A program made the position numbers and the translations under genes. A stretch of 6,069 bases of DNA from Oscillospiraceae bacterium (lineage in GTDB: Bacteria; Bacillota; Clostridia; Oscillospirales; Oscillospiraceae). The stretch spans positions 1 through 6,069 of the forward strand of contig JAISFB010000057.1 in NCBI GenBank assembly GCA_031263805.1, given 5' to 3'. Position 1 is the stretch's first letter; each line of letters starts with the position of its first letter. The notes beneath the pieces were generated by a model. The model was not told the origin of the DNA. It did no database searches and saw only the letters and a program-made list of their open reading frames with translations. Shown one piece after another: positions 1 to 4,458 of this stretch.

Positions 1-1
1 C

Positions 2-100
2 GATTTATCGCGCCCTGTTTTGCACATCGTGTATACACGGTTCGGATGTGTATTCCGACCGGGGCGCGATAAATCAGGGCGCGATAAATCGCGCCCCTAC
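2..100. repeat. Palindromic intergenic repeat cluster (GCGCGATAAATCGCGC type)
   Basis: Stacked inverted repeats. GATTTATCGCGCCC at 2-15 is the exact reverse complement of 62-75. A perfect hairpin, GGGCGCGAT-AA-ATCGCGCCC, occupies 77-96 and ends in the tail CCCCTAC (94-100). Between the outer arms lie a 10-bp palindrome GTGTATACAC (29-38) and a hairpin TCGGA/TCCGA (42-46/54-58). The same 20-bp hairpin with the same tail recurs at 3264-3287, beyond the RiPP operon. I infer a dispersed, noncoding palindromic family. The short open frames crossing it look incidental. Confidence 0.85.
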
Positions 101-120
101 AGGGTGTTGCGCCGTAAGGA

Positions 121-180
121 CGGATTACCATCCGCCCATCACCGTAAACCGGACGCGGGACGGTTACCCCTACGGACGGG
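121..180. repeat. Palindromic intergenic repeats with CCCCTAC tail
   Basis: A hairpin CGGAT/ATCCG (121-125/130-134) belongs to the same module as the better preserved GGGCGGAT/ATCCGCCC hairpin at 3217-3236. It is followed by a degenerate stem-loop (GTAAACC near 144-150 against GGTTAC at 162-167) ending in CCCCTACGGACGGG at 167-180. That 14-base tail recurs exactly at 3281-3294. Confidence 0.7.
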
Positions 181-188
181 GGAACGGC

Positions 189-263
189 GGGGCGGTGTGG
201 ACACCGCCCCCTACGGGAACGCTTGCGAAATCCCGATGTAGGGGCGGGTGTCCACACCCGCCC
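189..263. repeat. Pair of inverted palindromic elements
   Basis: Two perfect hairpins face each other: GGGGCGGTGT-GG-ACACCGCCCC (189-210) and GGGCGGGTGT-CC-ACACCCGCCC (242-263). The left one is followed by CCTAC (210-214). The right one is preceded by GTAGG (238-242), the reverse complement. They are therefore inverted copies of one element, separated by about 23 bases. Noncoding dispersed repeats are the best reading. Confidence 0.8.
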
Positions 264-283
264 GCCGTCCTTTGCGCACAAAC

Positions 284-318
284 AAAAAATCCTCCGCGTT
301 TTGGCGGAGGATTTTTTT
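284..318. terminator. Bidirectional intrinsic terminator
   Basis: A 9-bp stem, ATCCTCCGC (289-297) with GCGGAGGAT (304-312), has a 6-base loop. It is flanked by an A-run (284-289) on one side and seven Ts (312-318) on the other, so it can work on both strands. It begins about 10 bases past the stop codon of the minus-strand gene at 328-1011 and most likely ends that transcript. Confidence 0.88.
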
Positions 319-327
319 GATTTTCGC

Positions 328-1011
328 TCACGGCACAAACGCCTCAACAATGTCGCCGAAATGCCCTTTTTCACCTTCCCGGTTAATTTCCCATCTTCCG
401 CAGAGGTAAACCTTTTTGCCGCGTTCGTGTTCTTTGAATTCCAGCGTCAGCGGCGATTTTGTATCAAACGATGAGTTTATCAGGTCTTCGACGTCTGCCG
501 GCGGCGCGTCTGAAATCGCCCAGCGGATTTCTATGCCGTGGACGCCGGCGGGTTTGGCGCGGCGTTCGCTGTCTTTGTCGCGGTAGTTGATTATCAGACA
601 GCGAGGCGTGCTACTGTCTATTGTCAGCTCCGGGACTGTTTTCGGGATCGGTACGGGCATCGGTTTGGGGTTGTGGTTGTGGATGCCCATCGCGGTTCTG
701 TCTTCATCCGTCACGGGGTCGAATTTCAGGTATTGCGCTACAAAATTGCGGATGTATTTTACGGCGGCTTTTCGGGCGTCGTTTTTGTATTCCGTGTCAA
801 CGGGAGTATGGGCGGCGAGGGTGATGTTGTATTTTGCGTGCCAGTCGTCGTAAAGGGTTGTCAGCTCCGTCACTTTTTCGGGCGGGATGTTTGTCCATTG
901 ATAGGGGGGATACGGGCCTTGCGTTTTTTCTACCACGTAGTTTTTCAGATTGAAATACCAGCCGTCGAAGTCGGCGTCGCGGGTGGGGATGTAGTCGGGA
1001 TTGCTTGCCAT
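328..1011 (-). CDS. Conserved hypothetical protein, 227 aa, possible C-terminal beta-sandwich
   Basis: The function is not known to me. The ATG is preceded by a strong AGGAGG (complement of 1021-1026) with a 9-base gap. The gene ends just before a clear intrinsic terminator, so it is a well-bounded expressed gene. No signal peptide or membrane segment is visible, and the product looks cytosolic. The N-terminal half (residues 1-110) is rich in Trp and Tyr and looks helical, including KNDARKAAVKYIRNFVAQYL (residues 76-95) and VTDEDRTAMGI (100-110). A proline-rich linker follows (NPKPMPVPIPKTVP, 114-127). The C-terminal half (about 128-227) ends in GKKVYLCGRWEINREGEKG (198-216) and DIVEAFVP, a pattern that recalls fibronectin-type beta-sandwich ends. 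That resemblance is only an impression. From memory, similar proteins occur as unnamed families in gut anaerobes. It lies in the same orientation as the RiPP operon, about 190 bases downstream. No terminator separates them, so read-through is possible, but a role in the RiPP pathway is unsupported. Confidence 0.85.
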   Translation of the reverse strand: MASNPDYIPTRDADFDGWYFNLKNYVVEKTQGPYPPYQWTNIPPEKVTELTTLYDDWHAKYNITLAAHTPVDTEYKNDARKAAVKYIRNFVAQYLKFDPVTDEDRTAMGIHNHNPKPMPVPIPKTVPELTIDSSTPRCLIINYRDKDSERRAKPAGVHGIEIRWAISDAPPADVEDLINSSFDTKSPLTLEFKEHERGKKVYLCGRWEINREGEKGHFGDIVEAFVP

Positions 1012-1047
1012 AATGTCGTTCCTCCTGAAAGTTTTTTAGTTTGCCAC

Positions 1048-1236
1048 CGTCGTTTGTAAGCCGTATACTGTCGACCGCGAACGGTTTACTGTCGACCGGG
1101 AGCCACGTATTGCCGGCTGCGAGAGATTCATTGTCGACCGTAAGCCGCATATTGTCGACTGTGAGCGGCTCATTGTCGACCGCGAGACGTATATTGTCGT
1201 TTATGAGTGGCTCATTGTCGACCGCGAGTGATTCTT
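1048..1236. repeat. Tandem array of nine 21-bp units
   Basis: Units begin at 1048, 1069, 1090, 1111, 1132, 1153, 1174, 1195 and 1216, all exactly 21 bp with no indels. The plus-strand consensus is roughly TGTCGACCGCGAGCGGCTCA followed by T, and units differ by scattered substitutions. Since 21 is divisible by three, several frames stay open and read as heptapeptides. The minus strand, for example, shows LTVDNES-like heptads. There are no spacers, so this is not a CRISPR array. The rightmost two units overlap the 3' end of the radical SAM gene. The remaining units fill the gap to the 227-aa gene. Confidence 0.92.
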
Positions 1237-2295
1237 TGCTGCCATTACAAACGCGTCAGCCATATACCGTTTTCTTGCCGTGCATTTTGATGAAACGGAA
1301 AATAATGTTCCGTTTTCTATATACGCTTCCGCCGGACAGCCTCCCGCGCAGATGAATTTGAATCCGCATCCGCTGCATTGAGGAATTTTCCCCAATCGCT
1401 CCCGCATCATATCAGAAAAATTTTCAAGCGCGGTTCCGTTCATAATATCCACGAGCGTGTTGTCGTATATATTCCCTATAGCGAATTTGTCTATCGTAAA
1501 CATTTGACACGGAAATACATTTCCGTTGAGCGCTATCCTCAGACCGCACTGGATGCTGCCGTTTTCGGCGTTGAAAGCGCAACCCATATCCGGTACTGAA
1601 AAGTCGTGCTTGATTTGTGCCCGGTGGCGTCCGTTCCAGTTGTCAAACATCTCTATCATTTCGGGATAGCTTAAATATTCGTCAGCCTTGAGATACTCCG
1701 TGAATTCGATTCCGCTGTCTTCCGTTCTGCGTATAGCGGCGACGCTGATATTTTCGATATCGCGGTTATCCTCACCGTCCACGTCGAATTTACCTTCCAG
1801 CATATTAAGTATTTTTGAAACTTGCCCGATATTACCTCTATGAAGATTTATGCGGGCAGTCACCGCACCGTGATAACCAGATTTTTTCGCGTTAAGTATT
1901 CCGGATATAATCTGCTCAAAATTGCCGAGGCCGCGCGTTAAGTCGTGCGTTTCGGCATTATGTCCGTCAAATGTAATTTGTAAATCAGGCTGGAGCCGGA
2001 GTAGCAGAGCCAGATTATCTTTTTCAAAACACTTACCGTTTGAGATTACGCACACTCCGAGTCCGGCGTCGTAGGCCGCTAAAATAACCTTTTCAAGTTC
2101 ATAGTATAAAAATGGCTCGCCTCCGGAAAAGTGAATATTGGAAATACCATATTCGACCGCCTCCAAAAGCAAAGCCGTTACCCTATCCGCGTCAAGCTCT
2201 CCGCCCGAATTGACGAGCATATGATTATAACAGTACGGACACCTTTGATTACAGTTTCCGGTGAGCTCAATATATACGCTGCTGATTATATTCAT
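1201..2295 (-). CDS. Radical SAM/SPASM peptide-modifying enzyme
   Basis: This is a 364-residue radical SAM enzyme of the SPASM class, which modifies ribosomally made peptides. The SAM-binding [4Fe-4S] motif CNQRCPYC uses C15, C19 and C22, followed by the SAM-contacting GGEP at residues 58-61. The C-terminal SPASM domain, which holds auxiliary iron-sulfur clusters, shows C250 and C263 in a Cys-x7-Gly-x4-Cys pattern, then C307, C310, C316 and C320 (CSGCGFKFICAGGC) and C338. The ATG overlaps the stop of the PqqD-like gene (ATGA, 2292-2295), so translation is probably coupled. AGGTGG (complement of 2301-2306) lies 5 bases upstream. By family logic it acts on the small Cys-containing peptide encoded two genes upstream, guided by the PqqD-like protein. 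The chemistry (thioether, C-C crosslink, epimerisation or splicing) cannot be read from the motifs. The last 11 residues (354-364) and the stop codon come from the 21-bp tandem array, so the original C-terminus was probably near residue 353. Confidence 0.96.
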   Translation of the reverse strand: MNIISSVYIELTGNCNQRCPYCYNHMLVNSGGELDADRVTALLLEAVEYGISNIHFSGGEPFLYYELEKVILAAYDAGLGVCVISNGKCFEKDNLALLLRLQPDLQITFDGHNAETHDLTRGLGNFEQIISGILNAKKSGYHGAVTARINLHRGNIGQVSKILNMLEGKFDVDGEDNRDIENISVAAIRRTEDSGIEFTEYLKADEYLSYPEMIEMFDNWNGRHRAQIKHDFSVPDMGCAFNAENGSIQCGLRIALNGNVFPCQMFTIDKFAIGNIYDNTLVDIMNGTALENFSDMMRERLGKIPQCSGCGFKFICAGGCPAEAYIENGTLFSVSSKCTARKRYMADAFVMAAKNHSRSTMSHS

Positions 2296-2552
2296 ACTTC
2301 CACCTCTTGCAAGAGCCCCTTTGCCGTCAACGTCCGTATAAGCTTCTCAGTATCCTCATCACTTGCGCCGTGCTTTTCCGCAAAGAATTCAAACGCATCT
2401 TTTTCGCAAACTGAGTCACAGTAATTCCAGAATTCAAACGCGACGGAATTCAAAATATGCGCTTGCCGAGTGCTCTCGTCGCATAACATAATAAAACCGT
2501 TTTCAAGATGCTCGACAAGCGCCGGGGATTTAACTAATAACTTGCCCATCAT
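2292..2552 (-). CDS. PqqD-like RiPP leader-recognition protein (RRE)
   Basis: This small protein of 85-86 residues matches the PqqD fold. An N-terminal beta part (GFIMLCDESTRQAHILN, 19-35) leads into the family's hallmark helix NSVAFEFWNYCD (35-46). Helical segments follow, including EDTEKLIRTLTAKGLL (66-81). PqqD-like proteins (RiPP recognition elements) bind the leader of a precursor peptide and present it to the partner radical SAM enzyme. The gene sits between the precursor and the radical SAM gene and overlaps the latter by 4 bases. GGAGG (complement of 2556-2560) is only 3 bases from the first ATG but 6 from the second, at 2549. The second Met is therefore the more likely start, giving 85 aa. 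Its three cysteines (C24, C45, C49) have no assigned role. Confidence 0.9.
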   Translation of the reverse strand: MMGKLLVKSPALVEHLENGFIMLCDESTRQAHILNSVAFEFWNYCDSVCEKDAFEFFAEKHGASDEDTEKLIRTLTAKGLLQEVEV

Positions 2553-2630
2553 TTACCTCCGTTGATGTTAAAACAAAAGGGGCAATTCACATCGCAATGA
2601 CAAGATGAGTCGTCAGGATGATTCAAACCT

Positions 2631-2837
2631 CTATCCGCCATACACGCCCCACTGCGTACAGAGTCCGACTGGCGGAGTTCCAGCCGACGCCGTATAAGAT
2701 CCTGCCGCCACACAATATGCAATCAACTGCTGATACGTTGCCATTACACAGTTTATAGTACCTTTCGCACATCCCACTGGAACTATTATATCAGTATCTT
2801 CTTCAGTGACTGTATAGACCATAGGTTCTTCAGACAT
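2631..2837 (-). CDS. RiPP precursor-like peptide, 68 aa with four cysteines
   Basis: This is the presumed substrate of the downstream radical SAM enzyme. The start is the ATG at 2835-2837, which lies 8 bases after a strong AAAGGAGG. A longer frame from a GTG at 2846 would start inside that Shine-Dalgarno site and is unlikely. The first 22 residues are acidic and strand-prone (VYTVTEEDTDIIVPVG, 7-22) and fit a leader bound by a PqqD-like protein. The rest looks like a core: C23, C30, C42 and C60, many small residues and threonines, aromatics Y35, Y41, Y48, W63 and Y66, and the tail WGVYGG. Cys spacings are x6, x11 and x17, irregular and unlike the dense Cys clusters of six-Cys SCIFF peptides. 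No known precursor family is recognised. A 78-97-base gap (depending on which PqqD start and precursor end are counted) separates it from the PqqD-like gene. The precursor role is inferred from size, composition and position. Confidence 0.82.
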   Translation of the reverse strand: MSEEPMVYTVTEEDTDIIVPVGCAKGTINCVMATYQQLIAYCVAAGSYTASAGTPPVGLCTQWGVYGG

Positions 2838-2845
2838 TTTCTTCA

Positions 2846-2853
2846 CCTCCTTT
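2846..2853 (-). promoter_or_regulatory. Shine-Dalgarno site fixing the precursor start
   Basis: On the minus strand this reads AAAGGAGG, near-perfect complementarity to the 16S rRNA 3' end. It is followed by TGAAGAAA and then the ATG at 2837. Its strength suits a highly expressed precursor peptide and rules against the GTG at 2846, which overlaps it. Confidence 0.85.
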
Positions 2854-2948
2854 CCTATTGATTGATACCTTAGATGCCCACAAAAACCACTCCTTATATT
2901 TACTAATAAAATTTCCGCTGAACGTCGCGATGCAAATCGCCCTATAAG

Positions 2949-2977
2949 ATAATAACATACAATGAAATTATTGTAAA
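2949..2977 (-). promoter_or_regulatory. Sigma-A-type promoter of the RiPP operon
   Basis: On the minus strand a -35 box TTTACA (complement of 2972-2977) and a -10 box TATTAT (complement of 2949-2954) are exactly 17 bases apart. Each differs from consensus by one base. Transcription would start near 2942 and give a leader of about 105 bases before the precursor ATG. The transcript's 5' end could form a short hairpin, GCGAT-TTGC-ATCGC (complement of 2927-2940). AT-rich sequence directly upstream (2978-3018) could act as an UP element. It also holds an inverted repeat, TTTTTTAGA/TCTAAAAAA (2981-2989/2996-3004), which might bind a regulator. Confidence 0.72.
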
Positions 2978-3064
2978 GAGTTTTTTAGAGAAAATTCTAA
3001 AAAATTCGAGCAAATTTTTCTTGCGGACGAAGGCACCGCTTTGCGGCGGCGCGGGCGGGCGTCC

Positions 3065-3212
3065 TCCATTCCCCTCCGGCGGAGGGGTGGCGCGAAGCGA
3101 CGGGGTGGTTTCCTCGAGCGTCGTTGCCTAAGCAGCCCGTCCGCGGGTAATACATTCTTCCGTAAGACCACCCCACCCCCTGCGGGGGCGCCCCTCCACA
3201 GAGGGGAATGGA
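3065..3212. repeat. Nested palindromic element, about 148 bp, MITE-like
   Basis: The outer 12-base arms TCCATTCCCCTC (3065-3076) and GAGGGGAATGGA (3201-3212) are perfect inverted repeats. Inner arms GGGGTGGT (3102-3109) and ACCACCCC (3167-3174) are also inverted. Each half carries its own hairpins: CCCCTCC-GGC-GGAGGGG (3071-3087), CCCCC-TGC-GGGGG (3176-3188) and CCCCTC-CACA-GAGGGG (3191-3206). No transposase and no clear target-site duplication is seen. It resembles noncoding dispersed elements of gut clostridia, but that assignment is from memory. Confidence 0.75.
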
Positions 3213-3216
3213 CGGC

Positions 3217-3240
3217 GGGCGGATCACCATCCGCCCCTAC
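3217..3240. repeat. Hairpin GGGCGGAT-CACC-ATCCGCCC with CCCCTAC tail
   Basis: An 8-bp perfect stem (3217-3224/3229-3236) with a 4-base loop is followed by the tail CCCCTAC (3234-3240). A related copy lies at 121-137 near the left end of the window. Confidence 0.8.
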
Positions 3241-3263
3241 GGTGCAAGGTGTATATCCGAATA

Positions 3264-3294
3264 GGGCGCGATAAATCGCGCCCCTACGGACGGG
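3264..3294. repeat. Hairpin GGGCGCGAT-AA-ATCGCGCCC with CCCCTACGGACGGG tail
   Basis: A perfect 9-bp stem (3264-3272/3275-3283) is identical to the hairpin at 77-96. Its tail (3281-3294) is identical to 167-180. The sequence just before it (GTGTATATCCGA, 3250-3261) also resembles the sequence before the left copy. The two copies lie on either side of the RiPP operon and the 227-aa gene. Confidence 0.85.
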
Positions 3295-3307
3295 ACGACG
3301 CCGCGGC

Positions 3308-3355
3308 GGATGCAGAGCATCCCGTGCGCGCACGCGGCGCCGCGCTTCCGCGCGG
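3308..3355. repeat. Run of adjacent GC-rich palindromes
   Basis: Four palindromes abut or slightly overlap: GGATGC-AGA-GCATCC (3308-3322), CGTGCGCGCACG (3323-3334), GCGGCGCCGC (3334-3343) and CCGCGC-TTCC-GCGCGG (3340-3355). No reading frame here shows coding features. The role is unknown. Confidence 0.65.
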
Positions 3356-3361
3356 ACGTAT

Positions 3362-3452
3362 GATTGCACGTGCCTGCGGGCACGGGGAACGCACTATCGT
3401 GCGACGTCGCCGCGAATGCGGCGTATCCCCGTGCCCGCAGGCACGTACAATC
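3362..3452. repeat. T-shaped 91-bp inverted repeat
   Basis: Arms of 27 bases (3362-3388 and 3426-3452) are reverse complements except at one position, and include TGCCTGCGGGCACGGGGA. The 37-base middle folds into two more perfect hairpins: CGCAC-TATC-GTGCG (3390-3403) and CGCCGC-GAAT-GCGGCG (3408-3423). The whole unit can form a long stem topped by two side arms. There is no T-run, so it is not a typical terminator. It ends about 100 bases before spoIIIAA. Confidence 0.88.
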
Positions 3453-3503
3453 ACCGCCAAATTATATTCATAATAAGGGACAGGCTTTAATAAAATGGAG
3501 TGT

Positions 3504-3531
3504 CACGAAGTACAAAGCACGAAGTACATAC
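3504..3531. repeat. Two tandem copies of CACGAAGTACA, 14-bp period
   Basis: CACGAAGTACA at 3504-3514 repeats at 3518-3528, directly upstream of the spoIIIAA ribosome binding site. It could be a binding site in the mRNA leader or a degenerating simple repeat. Nothing further can be told. Confidence 0.7.
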
Positions 3532-3540
3532 AAAGGAGGT
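3532..3540 (+). promoter_or_regulatory. Shine-Dalgarno site fixing the spoIIIAA TTG start
   Basis: AAAGGAGGT precedes a TTG at 3550 by 9 bases. The only ATGs nearby (3560 and 3563) are out of the spoIIIAA frame, so this site decides the start. Confidence 0.82.
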
Positions 3541-3549
3541 TACAGGCAA

Positions 3550-4458
3550 TTGAACGCGTATGATGAAAAGTATTTCGGCGCGGCGCGGCTGCTGCCGCGC
3601 GTCCTGCGGGAAGCGGCGCTTGCGCTGCCTGCAAAGTCTCAAAAAGAGGCTGAGGAGCTCCGGCTGCGCGTCGGCCACCCCGTAAGCGCGCTGCTGCCGG
3701 AAGGAGAGCGCGAGCTCGGCGGCCCCGAGGTGACGCCCGGGGATATCGACTCAGCCGTCGAGATCGCCACCGGCGCGTCGGCGCACTCCGCGCGGGAGAG
3801 CGTGCGCGCCGGGTATATCAACGCCGCCGGGGGCTACAGGCTCGGACTTTGCGGGGAGGCCGTATCGGGCGGCGGGGAGGTTTTGGGCTTTCGCGCGCTT
3901 TCGTCGCTGTCCGTACGCGTCCCGCGGGAGGTTCACGGAGTCGCGCGGGAGACGGCGGCGGAGCTCGGGGGACGCATAGGGTCTACGCTGATTATTTCTC
4001 CGCCGGGGGCGGGGAAAACTACATTTTTGCGGGATTTGGTGCGGCTTGTATCCGACGGCGCGCCGGAGCTCGGGATAGCGCCGTCGCTCGTCGGGCTCGC
4101 CGATGAGCGCGGGGAGATAGCGGCGGTATCCGGCGGCGCCCCGCGTATGAACGTCGGGCGGCGGACGGACATTATGTCCGCCTGCCCGAAGGCGGCGGCG
4201 GTGATGATGCTGCTGCGCGCTATGAATCCGGGGACGATAGCGCTCGACGAAATAACGGCGCCGGAGGATATAAAGGCGGTAAACAGCGCCGCCAACTGCG
4301 GAGTGCGCCTTTTCGCGACCGTACATGCGGGCTCCGTGGCCGAGCTTATGAAAAAGCCGCTTTACTCGGCGCTGCTGGGCGGCGGGATATTCGTCACGGC
4401 CGTCATAATAACGCGGGACGGCGGGAGGCGCGTCTATAAAACGGAGCGGCTGATATGA
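3550..4458 (+). CDS. spoIIIAA: Stage III sporulation protein AA, ATPase
   Basis: This is the first gene of the spoIIIA operon. The product is a cytoplasmic ATPase of the secretion-ATPase type, which acts in the mother cell to support the SpoIIIA-SpoIIQ channel into the forespore. Starting at TTG 3550 gives 302 residues, close to the roughly 307 of Bacillus SpoIIIAA. The open frame extends upstream to 3364, but that part lies in the inverted repeat and lacks a ribosome binding site. Walker A is SPPGAGKT (150-157), with Ser in place of the usual first Gly. DERGEI (185-190) follows, then Walker B TIALDE (229-234, D233 and E234) and the ATVHAGS segment (256-262). Its stop overlaps the spoIIIAB start by 4 bases (ATGA). 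No convincing sigma-E promoter was found upstream, although sigma-E control is expected for the family. Confidence 0.96.
   Translation: MNAYDEKYFGAARLLPRVLREAALALPAKSQKEAEELRLRVGHPVSALLPEGERELGGPEVTPGDIDSAVEIATGASAHSARESVRAGYINAAGGYRLGLCGEAVSGGGEVLGFRALSSLSVRVPREVHGVARETAAELGGRIGSTLIISPPGAGKTTFLRDLVRLVSDGAPELGIAPSLVGLADERGEIAAVSGGAPRMNVGRRTDIMSACPKAAAVMMLLRAMNPGTIALDEITAPEDIKAVNSAANCGVRLFATVHAGSVAELMKKPLYSALLGGGIFVTAVIITRDGGRRVYKTERLI

Noticed and set aside
538..1059. Plus-strand 173-codon frame
   Set aside because: It lies antisense to the 227-aa gene, which has a strong ribosome binding site and a terminator. The plus-strand product has no recognisable features.
797..1150. Minus-strand 117-codon frame starting with LTVDNES-like heptads
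   Set aside because: Its first part is the tandem array read in one of several open frames, and the rest overlaps the well-supported 227-aa gene in another frame. It has no ribosome binding site.
1048..1236. CRISPR array
   Set aside because: The 21-bp units are directly adjacent with no unique spacers, and no cas gene is present.
2553..2630. Attenuator or riboswitch between precursor and PqqD-like gene
   Set aside because: Only weak 4-bp pairings such as TGAC/GTCA were seen, with no stable stem and no T-run.
2838..2846. GTG start at 2846 for the precursor, giving 71 aa
   Set aside because: The GTG overlaps the Shine-Dalgarno site. The ATG at 2837 is correctly spaced.
2968..3369. Minus-strand 133-codon frame and its overlapping neighbours
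   Set aside because: They run through nested palindromes and contain Arg- and Pro-rich low-complexity translations typical of GC-rich noncoding DNA.
3462..3534. Sigma-E promoter for spoIIIA (TTATATT at 3462-3468, CATACAAA at 3527-3534)
   Set aside because: Each resembles one half of the sigma-E consensus as I recall it, but they are about 58 bases apart instead of 14-15. The second also overlaps the ribosome binding site. No correctly spaced partner was found for either.
3364..3549. 62-codon N-terminal extension of spoIIIAA
   Set aside because: It is translated from the inverted repeat and leader, lacks a ribosome binding site, and would make the protein much longer than family members.
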